A stretch of 60,162 nt of DNA from Spartobacteria bacterium. Lineage in GTDB: Bacteria; Verrucomicrobiota; Verrucomicrobiia; Chthoniobacterales; UBA10450. Where the stretch lies: positions 1 to 60,162 of the forward strand of contig PNAA01000026.1 of the NCBI GenBank assembly GCA_003169975.1, given 5' to 3'. Each line of letters opens with the position of its first letter. Position 1 is the first letter of the stretch. Under the pieces are notes generated by a model, which saw only the letters and a list, made by a program, of their open reading frames with translations, ran no database searches and was not told where the DNA came from. Of this stretch, positions 16,458-24,920 are shown piece after piece. Both the position numbers and the translations under genes were made by a program.

Positions 16458-18472
16458 ATGCGCGAAAAATCCATCGCGGGATTGGGCGGTGCGCTCTTGC
16501 TTGTCGTCATTCTCGCAGTCTATGCGAACCATTTTCACAATGGCTTCCACATGGACGACGGGCACACGATCGTGGACAACGCGTCCATTCGCGAGCTGCG
16601 GAACATTCCGCTCTTCTTTCGTGACGCGACGACCTTTAGCGCGCTCCCGAGCAATCAATCCTATCGCCCGCTGGTCTCGACGCTGCTCGCCATTGACTAC
16701 CGACTCGCCCATGGGCTGCAGCCGTTCTGGTTTCATCTTTCGACCTTCACCCTCTTCCTCGCGCTCACGCTGCTGCTCGCCTTCGTCATTCATCATCTCC
16801 TCTCGCTCGACGCAGCCTCATCCCCGCACCGCTGGATTGCGCTCGCCGCCGCCGCGTGCTACGGGCTTGCCCCCGCCAACGCCGACACCATCAACTATAT
16901 CATTGCCTCGTCGGAGGTGATCTCCGCGCTCGGCGTGATCGCGTCGTTTGCCGTCTACTTCGCCTTCCCGCGGTGCCGCCGATATTCTCTCTACGTTCTC
17001 CCGGCCGCGATCGCCATTCTGGCTAAACCAACAGCCGCGATCTTTCCTGTGCTCTTCGCGGTGTTTCGTTTGCTCTTCCCGGACCCCGCAGCCGCGGGGC
17101 GCAGACCCCGCGCGCGGGCGCGGTTTGTCGCGGAAATGGTCCCGCCGTTTGTGATCTGCGGAGCGGTGCTCTGGTTCGTCCAGCACATGACGCCGCGCAG
17201 TTGGGTCGCCGGCGCCGCGAATGCGCACAACTATCTGGTCACGCAGCCATACGTAGCACTGCTCTATTTTAGAACGTTCTTCTGGCCGACCGGGCTCAAC
17301 GCCGACTACAACCTGAATCCGTTTGTCACGACGGGCGATGCGCGTTTATGGATCGGTTTCGCGTTCGTCGTCTTTCTGAGCGCGGCGGCGATCGTTGCCG
17401 CCGTTTGCAAGAAGACGCGCCTGATCGGCTTTGGCCTCCTCTGGTTCCTGATCGCGCTGCTGCCGACGTCGCTCTTTCCCCTCGCCGAAGCAATGAACGA
17501 TCACCGGGCATTTCCCGCTTACATCGGACTCGTGATTGCGCTCGCTGGGGCCGCGGAGTTACTCGTCGTCCGCCTGGATCGACCGCGGCGTTGGACGAAG
17601 ATCGTGGCCGCATGCGGGGTCGCGCTCTTCCTGTGCGCAAACGCCTGCGCAACGTTCCAAAGGAACAAGGTTTGGAAAACCGAGGAAACGCTCTGGCACG
17701 ACGTAGTACTAAAGAGCCCGCGCAACGGACGCGGTTTGATGACCTATGGCATCACGTTGGTGAACAACGGCAATTTTGCCGGCGCGCTCGATTATCTACA
17801 GCGCGCACAACAGCTCACTCCACCGTATTCGGTGCTGTTGATCAATCTCGCGATGGCGGAAAACGCGACGGGACAGATCGCGACCGCCGAGCAGCATTTT
17901 AAGGACGCGCTGCGACTGGCACCGTTGTCTCCCGATAGCTACATCTACTATGCGCGCTACGTGCTCGCGCACGCGCGCGCTGATGAGGCACAGGCGCTCC
18001 TGCGGCGGGCATTGGAGTTGAGTCCGACCGATCTGACCGCGCGCGAACTTTTGCAGAAAGCGGAGACGCACGACGTGGAGGCGCACGCCACCGAGGGCAA
18101 CGCGCTCCTGCGTCAGGGCAGGTTCGGCGAAGCGATCACCCAATATGAAACGGCCTTGGAAATCGCGCCGGATTTCGTTTCAACGCTGAACAATTTCGCC
18201 TGGCTGTTATCGACTTGTCCTGATGGGTCGCTGCGCAACGGCGCCAAAGCACTCGAACTGGCAGAGAAAGCCGATCGGCTTGCCGGCGGGGAAAGCCCCA
18301 TTTTCCTTCGGACCCTGGCTGCCGCTTATGCCGAGAATGGCCGTTTCAACGAGGCCATCGAAACCGCGCAGCGCGCGTCGCAAATCGCGATTGCCCAGAA
18401 AACTTCGTCCTGGCAAACAAGCTGGATAAGGATGTCGAACTTTATCGAAACAATCTTCCTCTGCACCGATGA
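16458..18472 (+). pseudogene. GT-C-like membrane protein with C-terminal TPRs (TMTC-like), frameshifted near the end
   Basis: From ATG 16458 (GGAGG 14 nt upstream). Residue pattern HFHNGFHMDDGHTIVDN with an Asp-Asp loop, YRPLVSTLLAIDY and about nine hydrophobic segments match the TMTC/GT-C glycosyltransferase fold, followed by about five TPRs from residue 430 on (NLAMAENATGQIATAEQHFKDALR and similar). Near 18398-18402, in CAGAAAACTTC, one base appears to be missing: shifting frame restores NFVLANKLDKDVELYRNNL and a stop at 18470-18472, while the unshifted frame runs into the infC region to 18650 with nonsense sequence. The lesion is in a short A-run, so a sequencing error is plausible and the protein may be intact in life (about 671 aa). 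Confidence 0.75.
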
Positions 18473-18546
18473 CATCAGGCTCGGCCGAGATCGCCGCCGG
18501 CATCGTCACTCGTTAGGCGCGGGGAAAATTTGGCTGCCGACGCGAC

Positions 18547-19131
18547 TCAATCCTCGGAGTCCGCGTCCTTGTCTTCCTCGATCTCCTCGTTCTCCGTCGA
18601 AAAGCGGCGTTTGCGTTTGTTCGCCGGCAACGGCGAAAGTGTCATCGTGATGTTCCGGCCGGCGGCCTTCGGCTCCATTTCCACCTGCGCCATGGTCGCG
18701 AGATCGTCGCGCACCTTGAACATCAACTCCATCCCGAACTCCTGGTGCGCCATCTCCCGCCCGCGGAATTGCAGCTGCACCCGCACCTTGTTGCCCTTGT
18801 CGAGGAACTGCTCGGCATGGCGGATTTTCGTCAGGTAATCGTGGTCGTCGATATTGACCCGAAACTTGATCTCTTTCAGCTTCGTGCCCGACGTCTTCTT
18901 GTCCTTTTCCTGCTTCGAGATGTCGTAACGGAACTTTCCGAAATCGACGATCTTGCAGACGGGCGGGTTCGCGGTCGGCGCGACTTCCACCAGGTCGAGG
19001 CCCATACTCTGGGCTTTCTTGATCGCCTCGGACAGTTTCATGACGCCGAGTTGCTCGCTGGTCGAGCCGAGGATGACGCGGACTTCGCGGGCGCGAATCC
19101 GGCCGTTAACACGAATTTGTTGTTGCAGAAT
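18547..19131 (-). CDS. infC: Translation initiation factor IF-3, ATT start
   Basis: 194 aa. The first ATG (19041) would delete the N-terminal domain. Reading upstream in frame gives QQQIRVNGRIRAREVRVILG, the canonical IF-3 start region, back to an ATT at 19129-19131. A GGAG site lies 7 nt before it, and a TAA three codons upstream closes the frame. AUU starts are the known basis of IF-3 autocontrol in E. coli. The N-domain (to about 80), linker KQEKDKKTSGTKLKEIKFR and C-domain (HAEQFLDKGNKVRVQLQFRGREM) are intact, and an acidic tail (EEIEEDKDADSED) extends the end. rpmI and rplT, usual partners, are absent downstream. Confidence 0.95.
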   Translation of the reverse strand: MLQQQIRVNGRIRAREVRVILGSTSEQLGVMKLSEAIKKAQSMGLDLVEVAPTANPPVCKIVDFGKFRYDISKQEKDKKTSGTKLKEIKFRVNIDDHDYLTKIRHAEQFLDKGNKVRVQLQFRGREMAHQEFGMELMFKVRDDLATMAQVEMEPKAAGRNITMTLSPLPANKRKRRFSTENEEIEEDKDADSED

Positions 19132-19148
19132 TAATTATCTCCGGCCGG
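19129..19148 (-). promoter_or_regulatory. infC initiation region: GGAG site and ATT codon
   Basis: On the minus strand CCGGAGATAATTAATT places GGAG 7 nt before the ATT. The in-frame TAA just upstream excludes a longer protein, so the start is decided. Confidence 0.8.
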
Positions 19149-19373
19149 CGACGAGGGAGTGAGACTGCCGCCGTCATTCTTATTCTCGCAATCTCCCGTC
19201 GAGCTCACCATGGAGCGCGCCGCACTCGGAAATCTTCGCGCCTGCGAGGAGCGCGTCGATTGGTTCGCGACCTGGCCCGAACCGAGGGGAAGTTGTATCC
19301 GACATCGGGAAAGTCGCAAGGCGTTTCTGAGCGGGAGACGAATCAACTGTGCGCGGGTGAAAGACAAACCGGA
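19132..19373 (-). other. 242-bp infC upstream region, no gene recognised
   Basis: This leader region between the DsbA-family stop and the infC ATT contains short open frames but none with a protein-like pattern. It should hold the infC promoter. I see no long T-run terminator. Confidence 0.4.
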
Positions 19374-20030
19374 TCAAGCGGGTGGATCGCCGAAATGCGC
19401 GGCGTGCGCGCGATATCCGACAATGTCGTCCAGCATCGCGTCGAGCGTCGCAGCCAGCGGCGCGGCTTTGGCGAAGCCGGAAAAGATCGCCCGATCGCCG
19501 ATCGGAGTGTTGATCACAAACGTGGGCCGTTGCGTCACCTGAAGCGCGTGAAATTCCGCGGTACTCTGGCGCACGCGCGCTTCGATCGCGGGCGTTTTCG
19601 CGTGTTCGAGCAGATGCTCCGGTTCCAGCCCGGCGGCTTCGGCGCCGACCTCCGCGGCGACGTCCCAATGAGTAAAACGTTTCCCCTGGCGCAATCCGGC
19701 GGTCGAGAGTGCGATCCAGACGCGATCGTCCACGATGCCAAAATCGCGCGCCGCCTCGGCCACGCAGTTCGGAGCCAGATATTCCGCGCTGCCTGGCTTA
19801 ACCCAACCGGCGTGCAACATCTGCGGGGAACGCATCAACATTCCGCTGCGCCGGTAGTACCATTCCGTGTGCGCGCGGGTCTTGGGCAGCCCGGTCTTGT
19901 CCATCAGCGCGACCCTCCACTGGAAATCGACCCGATCGCCATATTTTTCGCGCAGTTCATTCCAGGCCGGGATCGCCCAGTGACACCAGGAAGAGATGAC
20001 GTCGAGGTAGTTGGTCATGGTGAGTCGCAT
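19374..20030 (-). CDS. DsbA-family protein (FrnE/HCCA isomerase-like), single active-site Cys
   Basis: 218 aa from ATG 20030 (ATG 20018 also possible). Thioredoxin fold with inserted helical domain: N-terminal strand MTNYLDVISSWCHWAIPAW, and the cis-Pro loop QVTQRPTFVINTPIG. The usual CxxC is C-H-W-A, so one cysteine is missing and disulfide oxidation by the classic route is unlikely. Glutathione-transferase-like or isomerase activity, as in HCCA isomerases, is more plausible. No signal peptide. It precedes infC on the same strand with a 242-bp gap. Confidence 0.75.
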   Translation of the reverse strand: MRLTMTNYLDVISSWCHWAIPAWNELREKYGDRVDFQWRVALMDKTGLPKTRAHTEWYYRRSGMLMRSPQMLHAGWVKPGSAEYLAPNCVAEAARDFGIVDDRVWIALSTAGLRQGKRFTHWDVAAEVGAEAAGLEPEHLLEHAKTPAIEARVRQSTAEFHALQVTQRPTFVINTPIGDRAIFSGFAKAAPLAATLDAMLDDIVGYRAHAAHFGDPPA

Positions 20031-20141
20031 AAGACCTATATGACCTATCGCGGCGCACGCGGAAAAGAACAAATCGCGCTCGATTGACAAACTACCCGCC
20101 AATAACCGACTTCCTTTGCGCCCGGCGCGGACCGAAATATT

Positions 20142-21704
20142 TTGATCGACCTCAATCACATTCTGCTTTTCATCGCGATCGTCTCACCGCTGATTCTGCT
20201 CGCGCGCATCGCGCAACTGCGTAGCCCGCGGAACCACGGCTGGCGGATTGCCGCGGTGATCGTGCTCGCCGCTTGCGCTCTTGCCTGGTGGTTCCTGCCC
20301 TCGATTGCCGGTTTCGTCGGCGGGACGTTCTGGTGTTTACTGCTCCTCATTCCCTCGGTCTCGGAGCGGAAAATCGACGACCTGCTCGTCGCCCGGCGTC
20401 TTGCCCGCGCGCGGCAGCTGGCTGTCGTTAGGCGAATTCTCCATCCGTGGGAGGACTCGCCCCACCGCCCCGCTTTGCTCGACTGTCTCGCGCTGGCGAG
20501 CAGTGGCCGCCTCGATCGCGCGCTCGATCAGCTCGCCACCGAACGCGCCGCGCCCACCCCGGCCGGATCCTTCGCGAGCGCGCTCACTTTTGCCCTGACG
20601 GAAAACTGGGCGGCCTTGGTGGAATGGTGCCGGCGCGACTTGTCGGTGACGGCGAATCCCGCCGTGCTTTCGCTCTATTTCCGCGCGCTCGGTGAAACCG
20701 GCGCGCTGGAGGAATTGGTCCGCCAGTTTGCCTCGCGCCGGGCGAGTCGCGAGCCGGAGCTGACGAATGACTCCCTCGCGCGCTTTGACTTCGCGCTTGT
20801 CCTGGCCTTCGCCGGGCGGACGAACGATCTCGTTAGGCTCTTCGCCGGCGACCTCCGGCAAATGCCGCTCGAGCAGCGGCAGTTCTGGCTGGCGACGGCC
20901 GAGCTGGCGGCCGGGGATGGCCGCGCCGCGCGCGAGCGTCTGGAGAAGTTGCGCGCGGAGACGCGGGACGCGGTTCTGCGGCGTTCGATCGATCGACGCC
21001 TCGGGCAGGCCCCGGAGTTTCCGCCCTTTTCCGCCGCCGGCGCAATGCTTCTCGCGCGGCTCGTGGCCGAGACGATGGGGACGCAGCAGGCTGGGACGCG
21101 CCCGCGGACGAGCGGCACGCCGGCGGTCTGGGGGTTGATCCTCTTGAACGTCGCCATGTTTGGTGCCGAGTGGATATTCGGCGGCACGACCAACACGCAG
21201 ACGCTGCACAATCTCGGCGCGCTCGAGCCCGACGCGGTGATCAGGCAGCATGAATACTGGCGTCTGCTGACCGCGCTCTTCCTGCACTACGGCGCGCTCC
21301 ATATTTCGTTTAATCTTTACGCTCTTTACCTCCTCGGTCCGGAGCTGGAGCGAATGATTGGTTCGTTTAAATTCACCATCAGCTATCTGCTCGCTGGACT
21401 CGGTTCGAGCGCCGGCGTGGTTCTCTTGCGGGCGCTCGACCTAACGAATGCCGATCTGCTCGTTGGCGCTTCCGGTTGTGTCATGGGCGTGATCGGCGTG
21501 TCGGCGGGATTACTCTTACGCCATCGGCAATCGCCCCTCGCTGGGCGCCGCCTGCGCAACATCGTGGTCATTGTAGTGTTGCAAACGGCGTTTGATCTCT
21601 CGACGCCGCAGGTCAGCCTCGCGGCGCACCTGAGCGGCTTCGTCACCGGCGTTGCGATCGGGATGATTCTCGCTGGGCAGCGCCGTCGTTCAGCTCCTTT
21701 CTAG
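20142..21704 (+). CDS. Rhomboid intramembrane serine protease with N-terminal helical-repeat domain
   Basis: 520 aa, TTG start at 20142. Two N-terminal hydrophobic helices (1-70) lead to about 230 residues of TPR/solenoid-like helices (PALLDCLALASSGRLDRALDQL and similar), then a six-helix rhomboid core from about 325. The catalytic dyad is S444 in GASGCVMG and H496 in AAHLSG, and the HYGALHISFN loop-1 region and LGPELER are typical. It cleaves transmembrane substrates in the inner membrane. The long cytoplasmic repeat domain suggests a protein partner. Three GCCTAACGA-type motifs lie in the gene. Confidence 0.9.
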   Translation: MIDLNHILLFIAIVSPLILLARIAQLRSPRNHGWRIAAVIVLAACALAWWFLPSIAGFVGGTFWCLLLLIPSVSERKIDDLLVARRLARARQLAVVRRILHPWEDSPHRPALLDCLALASSGRLDRALDQLATERAAPTPAGSFASALTFALTENWAALVEWCRRDLSVTANPAVLSLYFRALGETGALEELVRQFASRRASREPELTNDSLARFDFALVLAFAGRTNDLVRLFAGDLRQMPLEQRQFWLATAELAAGDGRAARERLEKLRAETRDAVLRRSIDRRLGQAPEFPPFSAAGAMLLARLVAETMGTQQAGTRPRTSGTPAVWGLILLNVAMFGAEWIFGGTTNTQTLHNLGALEPDAVIRQHEYWRLLTALFLHYGALHISFNLYALYLLGPELERMIGSFKFTISYLLAGLGSSAGVVLLRALDLTNADLLVGASGCVMGVIGVSAGLLLRHRQSPLAGRRLRNIVVIVVLQTAFDLSTPQVSLAAHLSGFVTGVAIGMILAGQRRRSAPF

Positions 21705-21799
21705 CCCGGCAGGTCGCCGACCCGGGAAACGGAACGCTTGCTGCTACTCATTTTGCTGTCAGAGTTTCGCCCCTGTCTTAAAGGCCACGCTTCTCCGTC

Positions 21800-24355
21800 A
21801 TGCCGAACATTCAGACCTACAACGTCATTCCCAATCTCCCGGCGCAGCTCGAGCCGCTGCGCGAAATGGTTTTCAATCTTTGGTGGACCTGGGAGCCATC
21901 GGCCCGCCGGCTTTTCCGGCATCTCGATCCCGAGCTTTGGGAGCGCACCAATCACAATCCGGTCCGGATGCTCCAGCTCTCGCGCCAGGCGCGCCTCCTC
22001 GAAGTGGCGAAGGACGAAGTTTTCCTGCGCGAGCTCGCGGAAGTGCACGGCGCCTATAAGAAATATCTCGCCCGCAAAGACACCTACGGGAAAAAAGGCG
22101 CGAGGAAAGAGATCAAGAAACCGATCGCTTACTTCTCCGCCGAGTTTGGCTTCCACGAGTCGATCCCGAATTACTCCGGCGGCCTCGGCATTCTTTCCGG
22201 CGATCACTGCAAATCGGCGAGCGATCTTGATCTGAACTTCGTCGCCGTCGGACTGCTCTACCGGCACGGTTATTTCAAACAACAGATCAATAAGGATGGC
22301 TGGCAGGAAGCGATCAGCCTGAATCAGAACTACCATCACCTGCCGATCCGCGAAGTCTTGCGCGACGGTCAGATTTTGCTCGTCGCCGTGCCGCTCCTGG
22401 GGCGCCAGGTCTTCGCCAAGATCTGGGAACTGCACGTCGGCCGGATTAATCTTTACCTGCTTGACACGGACGTTCCGGAGAACGCCGCGGAAGATCGCCT
22501 GATCACAGCGGAGCTTTACGGCGGCGACCTCGAGATGCGCATGCGGCAGGAGATCGTGCTCGGCGTCGGCGGAGTGCAAGCGCTCACTGCTCTGGGCCAC
22601 GAGCCGGAAGTCTTTCACATGAACGAAGGTCACTCGGCCTTTCTCTCGCTCGAACGCATCCGGCTGCATGTGACCGAGAACCATCTCGATTTCTATTCGG
22701 CGCTCCAGGTGGTCGCTTCGGCGAACGTTTTCACCACCCACACTCCCGTGCCCGCCGGCAACGATTCCTTCCCGCGCGAGATGATGGTGCGTTACTTCAA
22801 TGATTTCGCGGCCCAACTGCAGATTCCCTTCGATGAACTTTTCCGCTTCGGCCAGACGACCACGAATCCGGTGGCGAGCTTTAGCATGACGATTCTCGCT
22901 TTGCGCATGAGCCGGCACGCCAACGGGGTGAGCAAGTTGCATGGCGAAGTGAGTCAGGCGCTCTGGAAAGATGTCTGGGCCGGGGTGCCGACCCATGAAG
23001 TGCCGATCACCAGCATCACGAACGGCATTCACACCAAGACCTGGATGGCCCCGGAGTTCTCCGCTCTCTACACGAAGTATCTGGGCGATTGGGAAGAGCA
23101 TCTGACGGAGCCGGATTTCTGGCGCGGCGTGCTCGAGATTCCCGATGCCGAGTTGTGGGAGACTCATCAAAAACTAAAGCTGCGCCTCGTGCACTTTGTG
23201 CGCGACCGCGTGCGCACGCGGCGGGAGCGGATCGGCGAATCGCCCGAGTCGATTCGCACGGTGAACTCCATTCTCGACCCCGAGATCCTCACGATTGGTT
23301 TCGCGCGACGGTTTGCGACCTACAAGCGCGGCGCGCTGCTCTTCAGTGACCCGGACCGGTTGCTGCGCATGCTCAACGACCTTGCGCGACCGGTGCAGTT
23401 TATCTTCGCCGGCAAAGCGCATCCCCGGGACGAGGGCGGGAAAGCGCTCATCCAGGAAGTCTACAAACTGACCCGGGAGTCGGGATTCCATGGCCGCATC
23501 GTCTTTGTCGAGGACTATGACACTTATATTGCGCGTCGTTTGGTCCAGGGGGTGGATCTTTGGCTGAACAACCCACTACGCCCGCTCGAGGCCAGCGGCA
23601 CCAGCGGGATGAAGCTTCCGCCCAACGGTGGCCTTAACCTCAGCGTGCTCGATGGCTGGTGGTGTGAAGGCTACAACGACAAAAATGGCTGGGCGATCGG
23701 GGCCGAGATCGAAGATGGCGACAGTGAATTTCAGAACGAAGTGGACGCGTCCAGTCTTTACCAACTTCTCGAGAACCAGATCATCCCGCTCTATTACGCC
23801 AAGCCGGACGGCCGCCTTCCCCTCGCCTGGTTGCAGCTGATGCGCGAATCGATTCGCAGCGTCACTCCCATCTTTAACACTCATCGGATGGTGAAGGAGT
23901 ACACCGAACGGCTTTACCTCCCCGCCGCCAGGGCTCACGCCGAGTTTTCACGCGATGGCTGGCAGGCGGCAACTGACCTGAGTCAGTGGAAAGCGCAGAT
24001 GAGAAAAGACTGGCCGCAGGTGCGCATCGGCGACGTGCAGATCGGCAATAAGGATCGGCAAAATATCCAGGTGGGCGATTCGCTTCAGGTCTCGGCCCAG
24101 GTCCATCTCGGCGCGCTCGACCCCCGGCATGTGCGGGTCGAGGCTTATCACGGCGAAGCGGAAAATGACGCGTTACGCCATCCTACCGTGACGGTGCTTG
24201 GGGAAGGAAAGCGCCTGGGCGGTGATGGAGATTACATTTACGAAGGGACCATCCCGGCGGCGGAGAGCGGCACCTATGGCTTCAGCGTGCGCGTTGTTCC
24301 GACCTATTCGCATTTACTCCAGGCCCATGAACTCCGGCTCATCGCCTGGGCATAG
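21800..24355 (+). CDS. glgP: Alpha-glucan phosphorylase (GT35, Thermotoga/Mycobacterium type)
   Basis: 851 aa. Phosphorolysis of alpha-1,4-glucans to glucose 1-phosphate. The PLP lysine is K605 in EASGTSGMKLPP, within the strongly conserved segment ending GWWCEGY. N-terminal DUF3417 domain (LPAQLEPLREMVFNLWWTWEP) places it in the short alpha-glucan phosphorylase subfamily rather than the GlgP of enterics. Conserved YFSAEFGFHESIPNYSGGLG and TTHTPVPAGNDSF are present. It stands alone; no other glycogen genes are in the window. Notably it has no copy of the GCCTAACGA motif over 2.5 kb. Confidence 0.96.
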   Translation: MPNIQTYNVIPNLPAQLEPLREMVFNLWWTWEPSARRLFRHLDPELWERTNHNPVRMLQLSRQARLLEVAKDEVFLRELAEVHGAYKKYLARKDTYGKKGARKEIKKPIAYFSAEFGFHESIPNYSGGLGILSGDHCKSASDLDLNFVAVGLLYRHGYFKQQINKDGWQEAISLNQNYHHLPIREVLRDGQILLVAVPLLGRQVFAKIWELHVGRINLYLLDTDVPENAAEDRLITAELYGGDLEMRMRQEIVLGVGGVQALTALGHEPEVFHMNEGHSAFLSLERIRLHVTENHLDFYSALQVVASANVFTTHTPVPAGNDSFPREMMVRYFNDFAAQLQIPFDELFRFGQTTTNPVASFSMTILALRMSRHANGVSKLHGEVSQALWKDVWAGVPTHEVPITSITNGIHTKTWMAPEFSALYTKYLGDWEEHLTEPDFWRGVLEIPDAELWETHQKLKLRLVHFVRDRVRTRRERIGESPESIRTVNSILDPEILTIGFARRFATYKRGALLFSDPDRLLRMLNDLARPVQFIFAGKAHPRDEGGKALIQEVYKLTRESGFHGRIVFVEDYDTYIARRLVQGVDLWLNNPLRPLEASGTSGMKLPPNGGLNLSVLDGWWCEGYNDKNGWAIGAEIEDGDSEFQNEVDASSLYQLLENQIIPLYYAKPDGRLPLAWLQLMRESIRSVTPIFNTHRMVKEYTERLYLPAARAHAEFSRDGWQAATDLSQWKAQMRKDWPQVRIGDVQIGNKDRQNIQVGDSLQVSAQVHLGALDPRHVRVEAYHGEAENDALRHPTVTVLGEGKRLGGDGDYIYEGTIPAAESGTYGFSVRVVPTYSHLLQAHELRLIAWA

Positions 24356-24473
24356 GGCGCATCTTCGTCCCTTGCTCCGTTAGTTAACTTTTGCGCCGCC
24401 GCCCACGGGTCCGTTTGATGGCACCCGGAGAACGCGTGAAAGCTTACAAATTCTTTTGCAGTTAGAGCAAAAC

Positions 24474-24506
24474 ATTGCTTGCTCAATCTTCAGTATGGCT
24501 TATAAC
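24474..24506 (+). promoter_or_regulatory. Possible promoter of the small basic protein gene
   Basis: TTGCTC (24478-24483) and TATAAC (24500-24505) are spaced 16 bp in an AT-rich stretch just before the ATG at 24513. If used, the leader would be very short. Weak evidence. Confidence 0.3.
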
Positions 24507-24512
24507 TGCGCC

Positions 24513-24881
24513 ATGGATCTATCTCTCAAACAACTGGAAGAAGCAGTGGCCGTTAGACGACAAATCGACCAACTGCGTAGTCGATTAAGTAGTCTGCTAG
24601 GCGGCGCCAGCGCTCCGAGCAGTAGCGGCAGCTCAACCTCGCCAAGCGCGCCCCGCGCTCCGCGCAAGCGCCGCGGCGGTCTTTCCGCCGCCGGCCGTGA
24701 ACGGATCGCTGCCGCCGCCCGCGCGCGCTGGGCTCGGGCCAAAGCCGCTGCCGGTCCGGCGTCAAGTGGCAAGAAGTCTGGCGGCAAGAAGAAAAAAGGT
24801 GGGATCAGCGCGGCGGGCCGTCGCAAGCTCTCGCAAATGATGAAGGCCCGCTGGGCGGCTCGGCGCAGAGCCCAAGGCTAA
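24513..24881 (+). CDS. Small basic protein with two SAAGR...ARWA repeats
   Basis: 122 aa from ATG 24513; in-frame starts at 24456 and 24495 exist but are less likely. Residues 1-30 form a heptad-like helix (LKQLEEAVAVRRQIDQLRSRL), then a Ser/Pro-rich spacer, then two copies of KKRGG(L/I)SAAGR(x8)ARWA at about 51-75 and 95-119 joined by an Ala/Lys-rich linker rich in KKSGGKKKKGG. The basic composition suggests nucleic-acid binding, like bacterial histone-H1-like tails. I recognise the repeat type from planctomycete/verrucomicrobial proteins but know no function. Confidence 0.7.
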   Translation: MDLSLKQLEEAVAVRRQIDQLRSRLSSLLGGASAPSSSGSSTSPSAPRAPRKRRGGLSAAGRERIAAAARARWARAKAAAGPASSGKKSGGKKKKGGISAAGRRKLSQMMKARWAARRRAQG

Positions 24882-24920
24882 TTTGTTAGGCAAGTTTCCG
24901 CGCGCGCTGGCCGACGCCAC

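Noticed and set aside
19180-19668. Minus-strand frame across the infC upstream region
   Set aside because: Overlaps the DsbA-family gene in another frame and shows no domain pattern.
21701-23170. A 489-codon open frame on the minus strand
   Set aside because: It lies wholly antisense to the well-conserved glgP and has no family pattern; GC-rich codon bias in glgP leaves its antisense frame open.
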